Source: Lingula anatina (lineage: Eukaryota; Brachiopoda; Lingulata; Lingulida; Lingulidae). Taken from it: DNA of 64,000 nucleotides. The DNA lies in NCBI RefSeq assembly GCF_001039355.2, contig NW_019775968.1, positions 816,615 to 880,614 on the forward strand. Reading direction: 5' to 3'. Shown here one piece after another: positions 36,544 through 47,463 of this stretch. The position numbers and the translations under genes are program-made. Every line of letters starts with the position of its first letter. Position 1 is the stretch's first letter. The notes below the pieces were generated by a model. That model saw only the letters and a program-made list of their open reading frames with translations, ran no database searches and had not been told where the DNA came from.

Positions 36544-38071
36544 TCAGTCTCTCTTAGCAATTCTCTCTGATCTCCTAGAAGGTGAATGGTGCCGTGGCAC
36601 GTGTGTGAAGTGACCATGCATCCCATAATTCTCCTCCTTCACCATGAAAACCAGTAGCAATACAGGAATGATACCAAAGGGGAGAATGGTTGTGATCAGC
36701 CGTTGTCTTTCTTCAGAAGTAGTTGGTCCAGGGTATTTTTGCTTGCTGAAGTCGTGCATGAAGAGATGGTACATATAGGCTACCATCATGGTCAACACAT
36801 GAGTGGCATAGATGATTGATGGAATGCGGATCCAGCGCTGCTTACCTGAGATAAAAATGAACTGACATAATGTGAATAAATTTATCAATATCACAATGAA
36901 AACCAATTATAATTAAAAATCTATATGTACCAGATCTTTTGACTTATAAAACAACACTCACTAAGAATAAATAATAAATAATAATTTTAATTTCGCAAAA
37001 TAATGTGGCTAATAAAGTTGATGTCCTAAAGATGAGGGTTAATGAAATACGTATATGGTAAATATGATAAAAAACTCAAAAAATACAAAAAAAAAAAAAA
37101 AAATAGTAATAATAAAAATTTATAACATATTTCCAACCTTTGTAAAATGCATATGCTGCCACAAAGCTAAAAGGTACCAGGAAGAGCTGCTCACACCATG
37201 CAAAGGCCTGCAGCCACTCTGGAGGATTTAAAGGTAATGGATCTTTGTAGTGCTCTGTATACCATACCAGAACCTTTGGCACCTGAAAAGATGAATGAAA
37301 TAAAATACTTAATGCTCAAACTCTAATCTTTGATTAATGATTTTTAAAATAAATTATTTCTAATAATTTTAGGACCTTTTTGACTTTCATGTAAGACCTC
37401 ATTGACAAACCTGAGATACCCAGATTGCTTTTGTTGCGGAAGTTCATTATTTCATGACACCTAACGCATTACAAGTAGATCTGCAGTAAGTGCGTGAATA
37501 CCTTCATAAGAAATTTTAAAATTTTGTCAAGCCAACCAAAAACAAATTAGTCTGGCCAATGTCGATTACGGAATATGCTAAATCAGGGGAAAGTTTACAA
37601 CATTAATAACTCAAGTGACATCAATCTGTCATAAAATGACTTTCCATGGAGTCGTCCGTACCAGTCAGTCAACTACAGTTCACGGTCACAGAGGTAGCCT
37701 GCCGCATTCACAGCAAACTGGCAGAAAAAAGAGCCATAACACGTGAGACGGTCTGCGACAAATGTGCCACGCCCTCTCACATAGTTCATTTTTTCAATGT
37801 GTTCGCAGTTGATAAAGTGTCATTTCTAAAAATTGATTATATAAAAGTAAACGGTTAACCATACGCCTGCTGTTGAGAGCATATTATGCGATACGTGGCT
37901 TTCAGTCTGAATAAACACAATCGAACAGGACAGGCTAACCAACATCGAAGTGCAACTTACAAATTCTGGATACAGCCATTTCGGATATACCATGAAAGAA
38001 TCGAAGACTAGTCCCCAGACGGCAGAGAAACCGAAGAAGACACAAAATATCCACTCAAATATGCGTATCAT
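36544..38071 (-). CDS. TMEM97: TMEM97 / sigma-2 receptor family protein, copy 1
   Basis: TMEM97 is an ER/lysosomal four-helix EXPERA-domain protein involved in sterol handling and NPC1 levels. Three exons, 37961-38071 (ATG), 37138-37282 and 36544-36845, join to 185 aa; human is 176. The acidic residues of the buried ligand pocket are retained: LVFDSF (human Asp29), YKDPL (Asp56) and WCEQLF (Glu73). PAIIYS-type helix 3 reads PSIIYATH. The C-terminus SERIAKRD is basic, in place of the human lysine tail that returns the protein to the ER. Exons 1 and 2 have exactly the lengths of those in copy 2 at 39908-42429, so the two are tandem duplicates. Confidence 0.92.
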
Positions 38072-39907
38072 CTCTGACTTCACTGGTAACCTTCCTCGTT
38101 ACCATAGGTCACAGTTGCGAGTTCATTCCAGGTCAACTCGCGTACCGTACAGTCTGACATGTCGACACCTGGCGACCAAATTTTTTTTTTTAGCGCGATG
38201 CATGGTGTTATTATTCGAAATGGTTATTGTTGTAAAGTAGGGACAAATAGCATATAATGCAGTTATTGCGTCTTGATGACAACCACAACAGACTGCAATG
38301 GGGACAGGGGGTGGGGTGAATTCCTTTATATTACAGAAATAGTAAAAGAAGATGCAATTTGCAGAATTTATTTCTAATGATTATTATTCAGTGTACACTG
38401 CCATTAATTAAAAAAATCAATATCAAATCAACAAACGAGTGAAAAATAAATAAATCTGTATGACACTATAAAAATATTTTAATTGAAGCCTGCCCATGTG
38501 GCAAAACATTGCATGAAAGGTAAAGTTTCTATAAATGCAAAAAATATTTAATATACATTCATTATACTACAATATTTAAATTTTTGATTTCCTAGCCCAA
38601 GTGTTCATAGTTTTAGGATATTTTAATTTTTTTAAATCCCATGCATGACCACATTACTATTTCACAATAAATTTTTATTTAAAAAGTCAGTGATGTATAT
38701 TATTCTCAATATAAAATACACGATTAATCTATTGGGCATGTGCATAGTCAACCAAGCATGATCGCTAATTACAGACATGCTGAAAACGCTTTGTGTTTTA
38801 TATAATTTTTTTAGTGAAGTATTTCAAATGATGACTGTAAATTCTTAAAACTCTTGTCGGTCCTGTGGACAGACCAAGTCCAATTTTCTACCGGTCCAGA
38901 CAAATTTTCCCGGTCATGACCGATCGGACCGGCAGTTTCAGCATGTCTGTAATTAACAGAACATAATATATGTACTTTCTTAAAAAAGATCACACAATTT
39001 ACTGTCAACTTCTTTATAATGTCACTCACAAAATTCAAACAGTCCTACGCACATTTAGCAAATCTAATTAATTTATTATCATAAAATGTACATTGCCTCT
39101 AACAAAGGTGACCCAATTTAGGTGTTCTGTTTGTTCTTTGGATGCTAGAACATAAATGTACACAAAAGGCCTTGGAATTTGCAGCATCAGGATTTAACAA
39201 ATGTAGATTCACTAAAAACTTGCATGGACTCAGTAAACTGACATCAGCAATGAACAAGTACAACATATCTAGGAATGTTAAGAAGTGCAAAGAAACTCCA
39301 GGAGCTATGGATGCTCACCTGGTATGATGTACAGTTGACTTGAATGAAGAAAGGAAGATTGTACTTGAATGATGTTTCTACTATTAAAACAGCAGAATGC
39401 ATATCATCAATAGCTGTTTGGCTGGCAAATAACATACGTGCAACTTTAATTACTAGTAGTTAAAACTAGAAAGAGGACAAAATTTAATAAATGTAAAATT
39501 AGATACTCTACTCGTACTCGTACAGTACTCATATACAGCAGCAATCTGAGTTTATTATATAAATTTTTTCTGAACTTCACCTCAATATTCAATAAGTGAT
39601 ACACATAAAAACACACCCTTATTAATAAAATCCAATAATTCTAAAATATGAAATTGTGTCACCAAATAGAACTGCTCATTATTATGATACTTATGAATAA
39701 CTTGGACATGAAAACAAATATAAAAATGTCTTGCTCATCATCCTTCTACATTCATGTAGACATCTTTACCAATAATTTGGCTTGCAAATCATTTTTTTTT
39801 TGCATACCTAAACAATCAACACAAGTAAATTTACAATTACAACTGTGCTATATTAACTATCAGCATGCAATTCTAAATGTTCTCTTTCACTAACATCAAC
39901 TAGAGGA
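38072..39907. other. Intergenic between the two TMEM97 copies
   Basis: The sequence is mostly AT-rich and unique. Near 38860-38945 is a GC-richer block with the palindromic CGGTCATGACCGATCGG and repeated 'ggtcc' words, perhaps a repeat remnant. A likely AATAAA signal for TMEM97 copy 2 lies on the minus strand near 39551. Open frames at 39099-39435 resemble nothing I know. Confidence 0.45.
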
Positions 39908-42429
39908 CTATTTTTTCTTAAGTCTAAGTGATCTCCTTGGTTCTGGTTGAAGAGGACCTTTAATACTTGCATGTGATCCATAACCCTCATCTGCCACCAT
40001 GACAATAAGAAGCAAGAGTGGTATGACAAAGAATGGCAGATAGATACTAATCAAAGTCAATCTTTCCATCATAGTGCTGGGTCCTGGATACTTTGACTGG
40101 CTGAAATCATGCATTGCAATGTGGTACAAGATGGCAACCAATGTAGTTACAACATGTGCAGAATAAATGATGGCTGGCATCCTTACCCATCCACAATTTC
40201 CTGTAAAAAATTTAAAAACATACCAGCAATAAAGTAACTCATAACTACTGGCACAGCAATATCCACTAGTTCCTTATAATTACAAAAGGAATAAGTGTCC
40301 TAACAATATGTAAGCAGTATGACAACAAGTCAAAAATGTGAAAAACATTCCACTTAGAAAATCACAATTTGCACAAAAGTACAAAATACTACAAAGAAAG
40401 AAACAAGGCAGCAAAGCTGTCAAATGTACAGACAAAAAACAGAAAATAACAATGCACAAAATAGGCTACTGTCAATTCTAATGCAAAAGTACATTATGCT
40501 AAACTGCAAATTCAACATCAAATTTTAATTATGCTCAACAGGTTATACCAATGTTAGTAAAATGTGTAACAAGCATAAGGCTTCAGGCCCGTGGGGGTTC
40601 AAGTTCACACTTTGAAAATGCCAGAATGAGAAAAATGAAAATTTCACACACAATTGCATAAATTCAATAATAAATGATAACCCAACTGAGCTGGTTTTCC
40701 AATTTGAACTGCATGCTAATCCTAAAAATCATACTTGTAAGTTAAAAATAATATTACTGTGCTAAATTCCTGGAATGAAACCAGTGTCCCCTGTAAGTTA
40801 CTAGCAAGTGAGTAATACAGCTAGATTTCCAATGGCAATCACACATCTCACTTAATCATACACCACTTGATAAATTCAATACATAAGCAAAAAGTAAAGT
40901 ATATGTACCTTTATAAAATGCATAGGCTGCTGCAAAAAAGAAAGGCAACTGCAGGAACTGTTCACACATACAAAATGCCTGGTACCATGCAGGAGGCTCG
41001 AGCATCATGGGGTCTTTCATGGTCTTCCCATACCAAGACACAGCATCTTTCACCTAAGTTAAATTCATAGATACAAAGTTAAATCAATCAGCTGGATAGT
41101 GTGAATTTTGTGACAGAGTTGAGGGTACAAATGCCTCTGTCTGCAATGTCCACCTATTGCAGAGTGTAAGACCTTTGTCAACCTTAGCATATGCTTATAT
41201 GTATTTATCTGCAGATCCAGCAATTCAAGAAATATCTATGGCGGTACTTCTTTTAATATTTTTAATACTAACTTCAGTGCTAGACTACAAAAAAAAAAAA
41301 AAAAAAAAAAAAAATCAGTCTTTAGTTCAATGTGAGTTAACGGGGGCGTCTCGATAGTCCGAAGGTTCATTGGTCCGAAGGTTCATTGGTCCGAAAAATG
41401 GTAACATTTTCATCGATTTTTTTAATCAAGGGTTCATTGGTCCGAAGGTTCTATAGTGAACATTCGGACCAATGAACCTTCGGACTATCGCTACGGCCCC
41501 GAGTTAACATGGGCCTTACTTATAGTAACTTATAGTAACTGGCTCGCGCTGCCAGTAATTACGCCACGGGACATTCAGGGCACAGACCGTGATCACAAGA
41601 TATACCGCGAATAGAAAATAGATTTTTAGAAAATAGACTTTCCATGTGAACGAAGCCTTAGACTGTCCCTTTATTTTAAATTTTTGTCAGAAATTTAACC
41701 TATTTATGTGAACTACTTTTCTGCCCCATTCATGTACAGCATAGAAAGCTAGCAGAAAAACTGTTCAACTTTCATTTTTGGGTAATATTAAGCAATGTCT
41801 TTTTGTAATACTCTTATAGTTATACTATTTGAAACTATATACTGGCATTTGGTTGGTTATTATGGCAAAAATTGACTTCATATGCATCTTTTAAAGTTAA
41901 TTTTGGTGTGTTAAAGCATTTTTAACGGGTCTTGTGTTTTTTAAATCTATTATCAGTTTTAAATAATGAACATTACAGTTTTGAGTTGACAGTTGAGTGA
42001 AATGTCAACTATTGAAAGTTTGACGTAAATATTCTGTTTATTTAGTGAGTTACTTCTAGTATTCGTAAATCACCAAGTAAAAAAGGGGAGGAGGCATCCT
42101 GCCATTAAAACAGGAGGATATTATAAAAACCACTTTCCATGCCACACAAAGCAAAGAGCTGTCTGTTGTCAACATTGTTACTATTTCAATGTACGTCCTG
42201 CTAAGTAAGGCATGATAGTTTGTTACTCAAGTGTCACGCCACGGAACGGTCAAAGTGCGGAAAAGCCTCGATCATAAAAATATGTATACAGAAATTCTGC
42301 AAGCTGTAGTTAACTTACAAATGTTGGGTACATCCATCCAGGATATACAGCTTGTGAATCAAACAATATTCCAATTGGGATGTGGACAACAAAATAAAGG
42401 AAAAATATCCACTCCAAAACACGCGGCAT
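39908..42429 (-). CDS. TMEM97: TMEM97 / sigma-2 receptor family protein, copy 2
   Basis: Three exons, 42319-42429 (ATG), 40909-41053 and 39908-40200, give 182 aa. N-terminal helix: VLEWIFFLYFVVHIPIGILF, close to human TMEM97. Pocket acids are kept: ILFDSQAVYP, MKDPM and MCEQFL. Helix 3 reads MPAIIYSAHVVTTL, again very close to human. The C-terminus ends RLKKK, like the human lysine tail, so ER retrieval is likely. Of the two tandem copies this one looks nearer the ancestral sequence; copy 1 has drifted more (FGFSAVWGLV in helix 1). Intron 2 carries a fragment of the 340-bp-unit repeat family, and intron 1 carries a foldback element. Confidence 0.93.
40404..40745 (+). repeat. 340-bp-unit repeat family, left-end copy in TMEM97 intron
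   Basis: The segment starts ACAAGGCAGCAAAGCTGTC and runs through GGCTTCAGGCCCGTGGG to ATCATACTTGTAAGTT. It is closely similar to 62702-63050 and, after its first about 60 bp, to 46590-46855. It represents only the first unit of the longer repeat. Confidence 0.8.
41289..41313. repeat. Poly-A tract in TMEM97 intron 1
   Basis: About 25 A in a row lie just upstream of the foldback element at 41352. Confidence 0.8.
41352..41490. mobile_element. Foldback element with GGTTCATTGGTCCGAA units
   Basis: CGATAGTCCGAAGGTTCATT and the next eight bases (41352-41379) return as a perfect 28-bp inverted repeat at 41463-41490. Inside, the 16-bp unit GGTTCATTGGTCCGAA occurs three times in direct orientation (starting about 41364, 41380 and 41431) and once inverted. 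The whole 139-bp element can form a long hairpin. It is non-coding and lies in intron 1 of TMEM97 copy 2. Confidence 0.85.
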
Positions 42430-42868
42430 TTTGGTAGCAACTCTCTAAAAAAAGGAGTATATTACAGTCAAGACGAGCCAGTGTTATTTTCCAAGAGGCG
42501 AATCACTTTTGCCCTCAAAATCATAGATCTAACGTCTTTTTCATCTGTACAATATTAATTGAGTGTTATAGAATGTAATTCGTCAACGGGTTTTGATTTA
42601 AAAAGTTAAGGTATTTCTTTCACCATTTAATTATCTGTGATTGAAACTGTCCCAAAGCAATAATTTTGTCATTATAACTTTCAAAGCACTTTGCAAAGCT
42701 GTGTCTTTCCAAATCAAGACCTTAAAATGATAAAACTGCAAATGAAAGTAGATATTGTTGATTTTTCACTGTGACGGTTAATGTTTCAACCTAAATTATC
42801 TTTCAAATTTAGTAGAAAGCTTAAAATCCAAGTGTAGGGATGATTGGTAGAAAATACCCTTTTTATTT

Positions 42869-42899
<31 letters not shown>

Positions 42900-43029
42900 T
42901 TTTTTGAAGAAGAAGAATGTGGTTTGTCTGGAAAATCATGGATAGGATAATGTTATTATTTTAAAAATTAATTAATTTTTATTAATTGCTAAATCAAGAT
43001 ATAAGTACAATGTTAAGCTGTCAAAGAGT
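42430..43029. other. Upstream flank of TMEM97 copy 2
   Basis: The 5' flank of TMEM97 copy 2. It contains an (ATTT)n microsatellite at about 42863-42902. Nothing else is recognisable. Confidence 0.5.
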
Positions 43030-44230
43030 TCGCTTTTCTTTGCTTTTCACCCAAAATTGTAATGAGCTGTATGTCAATTCTAAGAATCTTTCTTATAAGT
43101 TAAAAAAAATAACACAATTTTCTTTTCATAATGTTTGTGGTGGCAGCTAGTGCACAAAGTAGGTTTTTGTCAATTTTGATGCAATATAATGTAATGATTA
43201 ATGGTATAATTACCACGGATTTTTAATTATCTACTACAATGAATATGGACCTTTAAAAAATTTGATGACCATTCAAGACTGTGGGAGTTTTAAGTAAATG
43301 CCAATATGTGAAAAAAGAAAATTTCACAAAAATGTATAACTTCCAGAAAAAAAGTCAATTAGACTGGTTTTTCATTTGAAGCTGTATTTTAGTCCTTTGT
43401 TTCTTTCCTGTAAGTTTGAGAAAAGTGACATGCTCTTCCCTTAATGGTCACTCTGGCAGCAGAATAGGCCAAAATAGGGTTTTCTTCAATTTTGATGCAA
43501 TATTATGTAATGCTTAACAGCAAAATCACCACCAATCTTTTTTACACTGCAGGTAGCATAGCTATTTAGAAAATGTGACTAGCAAAGGCCTTCAGGCCCA
43601 TGGAACTTCAAAGACCCCATTCCCAGAGATTAGATTGATCCAAACTAGATCGACCTAACTCCCTGGGGGTTCACGCTAATAGCTGTTAGCCGAGGGGGCA
43701 CGAAAGTTAATTACCCCCTTACAGCTTGTAGTAGGCCGGATGGACATTTAAGCCGGATTATCTGACAGTAATCTAGTGAGACTCCCCACGGGGATAGATC
43801 GATCTAAATGTCTGGGAATACGCCCAAAGTCACACCTTGAAAATGCCAAAATGTACACAAAAGATAACTGTACTGGAATGAGCTTATTTCCATTTTTAAG
43901 CATTTTTTAAAACAAAAAATGCAATTATTAACTTACTGTCATTTTTATATGATCAACTAACGGATATTGTTGAGAAGAGAAAAAATATCACTACACATTT
44001 TTAAATGCCAATTTGCTCCATTCTGAGATTCTGAACATAGTGAATGATTGAATCTGACAAACTGATATGATATGAGTTTATTTTAATTTTTGACACTTTA
44101 TTACACAATACACAATAACAGGTTTACCATCACTTTTATATAATCAACTAAAAATATTGTTAAGATGCAAAAAATGTCAACAGTATGATAAGGTTTATTT
44201 GGGTTCAAAGCTGAGGGACTGTGAAAGTAT
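43030..44230 (+). repeat. 340-bp-unit repeat family, long diverged copy
   Basis: This segment follows the same order of blocks as 63060-63960: TTTTCTTTTCATAATGTTTG, TTTTGTCAATTTTGATGC, GTATAACTTCCAGAAAAA, CTTCAGGCCCATGG, then TTACACAATACAC near 44100. It is more diverged than the copy at 62.7 kb. A MITE is inserted at 43614-43824. The edges are approximate. Confidence 0.7.
43614..43824. mobile_element. 211-bp MITE (family M1), with target duplication
   Basis: The element starts ACCCCATTCCCAGAGAT and ends GTCTGGGAATACGCC, so ATTCCCAGA/TCTGGGAAT form the termini. It is flanked by CAAAG on both sides (43609-43613 and 43825-43829). The corresponding place in the related repeat at about 63573 reads AACTTCAAAGTCACACC with no insert. 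This gives an empty site, and the 5-bp duplication marks a true insertion. There is no open frame, so it is non-autonomous. A second, inverted copy lies at 52144-52359. Confidence 0.85.
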
Positions 44231-44517
44231 TCTATTCACACTTATTTGAATGAAGTCGAAAAAAAAAAAAAAAGATGTGTTGGCATTCATTAGTGTGTGT
44301 GAAAGTTATCTTCCAGAGTTTCTCAATGGAAAGTAAAAGAGATACACGTGAAAAAATGTTATTTTGACTAGCAATTTGTAATAAATATCTGATTGAAATT
44401 GAATAAAGCAACCTTTTTGATTTTGGAACTGAGACGGCAGTTCTGTTGTTACTGACACCGACATCTCTCGCTGATAACTTTTAATTGTAACTGTTAAAAG
44501 GAAAGATCCCGGAAAAA

Positions 44518-45420
44518 ATGAAAAAATTTACACCAAGAGAAACAAGAAGTTTTACGGCTGCAAACAGAAAAACTGAAAGAGACAGCTTAAAAGACAAACT
44601 AAGATCAATCAGTGGGGATGTTGGTGCGTCAGTAGAAGAAACTGTTAATATAAGTCCACAGCTGCCATGGGCAACAGCAACTTCAATGACAGAAACTTTG
44701 CCTTAGCCAACCTACACAAGTATGCTGCAGTCGACCAAACATTCCTTACTGCAAGCCAGCAGTCAAGAGCCCACAGTTCCCATGAGTGATCAGGCTACCG
44801 CCATGAATCCAAACGGACAACAAATGCCTATGAATCCTAACACTAAGCAATCACCAGGCCCTTCCTGTAGTCAGGACACCACCACATTGTCCAGTGAGCT
44901 TCAAACTCCAGTGAGTGCAAGAAATCCAGAACTAACAAAGACACAAGGTCCCCAAGTTCCAGATTTTTTTACAAGAACTCCACTACCTACATCTAGAGCA
45001 ACAGACAGGAATCACGTTTCTTTTCCAGTGACTTCTATAAGCCAACAAACAAGCCAACAAACTAGTGGAGAGCAAGTAAACACTTCTGTTATTATTACTG
45101 TACCACAAAATATAAGTCCACTTCCTTTCCTAGGAGAAGATAATGAAAATGGAAAAGACTGGCTGGATAATGACATTCAATATTGTAACTTATTGCAATA
45201 TTCAAATGAACAAAAAGTAGCTCTTTTTCAATTTTTCATGTCTGGTAAGGCCAGGCAATGGTTTCTATCTTTAGAGGCCAATGTAAAAAATAGTTTTGAT
45301 TCTATAGTAACACAATTCAAACAGAGATATGGTGAAAATAGTCTATCTACCAGAGCCAAAATGGTTCATTTATTTTCTTTAAAGCAAGGTAGTGAAAATG
45401 TACAAGACTATATAGCAACA
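44518..45420 (+). pseudogene. Ty3/gypsy-type gag fragment, broken
   Basis: A single reading frame with one internal stop (TAG at 44704-44706) encodes a Ser/Pro/Gln/Thr-rich N-terminal region and then a retrotransposon gag capsid domain. The capsid signature includes FFMSGKARQWFLSLE, FKQRYGEN and LKQGSENVQDYIA. The domain breaks off at 45417-45420, where a 340-bp-unit repeat begins. No nucleocapsid zinc knuckle, protease or polymerase follows. It is the remnant of a gypsy-class element and is not functional. Confidence 0.8.
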
Positions 45421-45570
45421 AGGCAGCAAAGCTGTCAAATGTACAGACAAAAAACAGAAAATAAAGATGCAAAAAAAAAGGTCATTTTGTCAATTTTGAT
45501 GCAATAATAAATAATGCTTATAATACCACTGTCAGTCAACACTGAATTTTAATCATGCACAACAGGTAAC
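45416..45570 (+). repeat. 340-bp-unit repeat family, short fragment abutting gag
   Basis: It begins ACAAGGCAGCAAAGCTGTC, exactly as at 40404 and 62702, directly after the gag coding sequence. It runs through GTCAATTTTGATGCAATAA to about GCACAACAGGTAACAT, with an internal deletion relative to the other copies. Confidence 0.75.
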
Positions 45571-45916
45571 ATAGTCAATAACAGGAGCAGATCCAGAGAT
45601 ATTTTCTGACAGTATTCCAAAGTATCTATGTTGATCCATCCTCCATTTTGATGGTCTTCCAACAGAAAAAAAATAGATAGCAGTCAATTTAAACTTAATA
45701 ACCTGTCTTCCGGAAGACCCAGAAGATGGTCTCAATCCACCCCTTCAATAAGATTACAGTTTCAGGACCATGAGAGACCAAAGTCACATGATGAAAGTCT
45801 CAATATTTGAAAAATGATGACAGTGAATAAAATAATATTATATAATGTTTAAAGACATAAAAAACAATACAATTGCTTATGTGGAAATACAGAAAATGTG
45901 CAGAGCCTAGAGCGGA

Positions 45917-46344
45917 TGAGAGATAAAAGTCACAAATGCAAGTGTTTGAGAAAAAATTGTAAAGGAAAACATAACAAAACTAGAAAACCATGGAGAGTGC
46001 AGACCTCTGCCAAGGCAGCAATTGTTGATTATTATTGATTATTGATTGATTATAGAGCCAGACCACCACTAAAAACTAATCATTGTCCTCTTTGGCCCAA
46101 TCCTGACAGTTCCTGAAAATTTCAGCAAAATTGGTCCATAACTTTTTGAGTTATGTTCATGACAGACAAACAGGGGTGAAAATATAACCTCCTTGGCAGA
46201 GCCTGAGGTAAATATAATTTCAATGAAGCTGCTATTCAAACTTTTAATCTTTGATTATATATATTATCAATTAATGCAGGTTAATATATATAATAATTAT
46301 GCAGGTTATATATATATATTGCATTTGTGACTTTTATCTCTCAT
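45917..46344. repeat. Inverted pair of 26-bp arms
   Basis: ATGAGAGATAAAAGTCACAA followed by ATGCAA at 45917-45942 returns as its reverse complement TTGCATTTGTGACTTTTATC TCTCAT at 46319-46344. The inner 375 bp includes the TIR element at 46004-46208. A nested inverted pair, ATAATTATGCAGGTTAT and ATAACCTGCATAATTAT, flanks the right arm. Confidence 0.65.
46004..46208. mobile_element. Short TIR element with CCTCTGCCAAGG ends
   Basis: CCTCTGCCAAGG at 46004-46015 is mirrored by CCTTGGCAGAG at 46191-46201. The body contains CCATAACTTTTTGAGTTAT and a GACAGACAAACAGGGG stretch. I recall this type of sequence as an interspersed repeat found in many animal genomes, but cannot verify that here. It is non-coding. 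Confidence 0.5.
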
Positions 46345-46584
46345 ATATATATATATATAATAACCTGCATAATTATCACTGCTTCCTTATTATTAATATA
46401 GCAGAGAGCTTAACTTTTGGGAGTTTACAAGGAAATATCAACAAGTGTGCTTTATGTAATCTCCTTTAATGGCCTATCAATTAGGCAAATGGCTTTATAA
46501 CTCAGAAATTAGCTAAGTGATACCCAAGGGATATTAACAGACTGACCCTCTCAAAGGTCTTTCAGGCCCATAAGTCACATCTTA

Positions 46585-47463
46585 AGAAAAGCACAAAACA
46601 ATAATGCACAAAATAGGAGACTACCAATTCTGATGCAATAATACATTAGTTTTACTGCAGAGTCAACATCAAATTTTAATTATGCACAACAGGTAACAAC
46701 GACGGAAGTAAAAGCATAAGGCTTCAGGCCCATCAGAGTGCAAGTTTATACTTAGAAAGTGACAGAATGAGAAAAATGAAATTTTCACACAAAATTGCAT
46801 AAATTCAATAATAAATGATAACCCAATTGACCTGGCTTTCTAATTTGAACTGCATNNNNNNNNNNNNNNNNNNNNNNNNNNNNNNNNNNNNNNNNNNNNN
46901 NNNNNNNNNNNNNNNNNNNNNNNNNNNNNNNNNNNNNNNNNNNNNNNNNNNNNNNNNNNNNNNNNNNNNNNNNNNNNNNNNNNNNNNNNNNNNNNNNNNN
47001 NNNNNNNNNNNNNNNNNNNNNNNNNNNNNNNNNNNNNNNNNNNNNNNNNNNNNNNNNNNNNNNNNNNNNNNNNNNNNNNNNNNNNNNNNNNNNNGTAGCA
47101 ATGCAAAAATATTGTTGTCAATTTTGATGTAACATTACATAATAAATTATAGAATAATTATCACCAATTTTTGATTATTGAGTATAAATAGCATGGACAT
47201 GAAGAAAATTTGATTACCATTCGGCTTCATGTCCATGGGAGCTCCGATTCCCACAATGAATATGCCAAAAAGATAATGAATATTTCACTCAAATGTATAA
47301 CTTCCCATAAAAAGAAGTATATTAGACTGCTTTTCCAACGCATTCTGCATTTTAGTCCTGTGTCAATAAATAGCATGGACATGTAGAAAATTTGATTACC
47401 ATTCGGCTTCATGTCCATGGGAGCTCCGAGTCCCACAATGAATATGCCAAAAAGATAATGAAT
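46585..47463 (+). repeat. 340-bp-unit repeat family, copy with assembly gap
   Basis: This matches the 40.4 and 62.7 kb copies: CACAAAATAGG, CAACATCAAATTTTAATTAT and GGCTTCAGGCCCAT to 46855, then 239 N, then GTCAATTTTGATGTAACATT and the GCATGGACATG block. The block at 47186-47281 is repeated almost exactly at 47368-47463, so a local duplication of about 182 bp period has occurred or was made by the assembler. Confidence 0.75.
46856..47094. other. Assembly gap (239 N)
   Basis: The run of N lies inside a repeat copy, as expected where short reads could not be placed uniquely. Confidence 0.95.

Larger units (their letters stand above)
45571..46584. other. Repeat-rich spacer
   Basis: No coding sequence is seen. 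It contains a foldback pair (45917-45942 with 46319-46344), a TIR-bounded element at 46004-46208, and AT-rich hairpins around 46260-46380. Confidence 0.5.

Noticed and set aside
46805-47132. Open frames across the second N run
   Set aside because: They consist mainly of N in a noncoding repeat.
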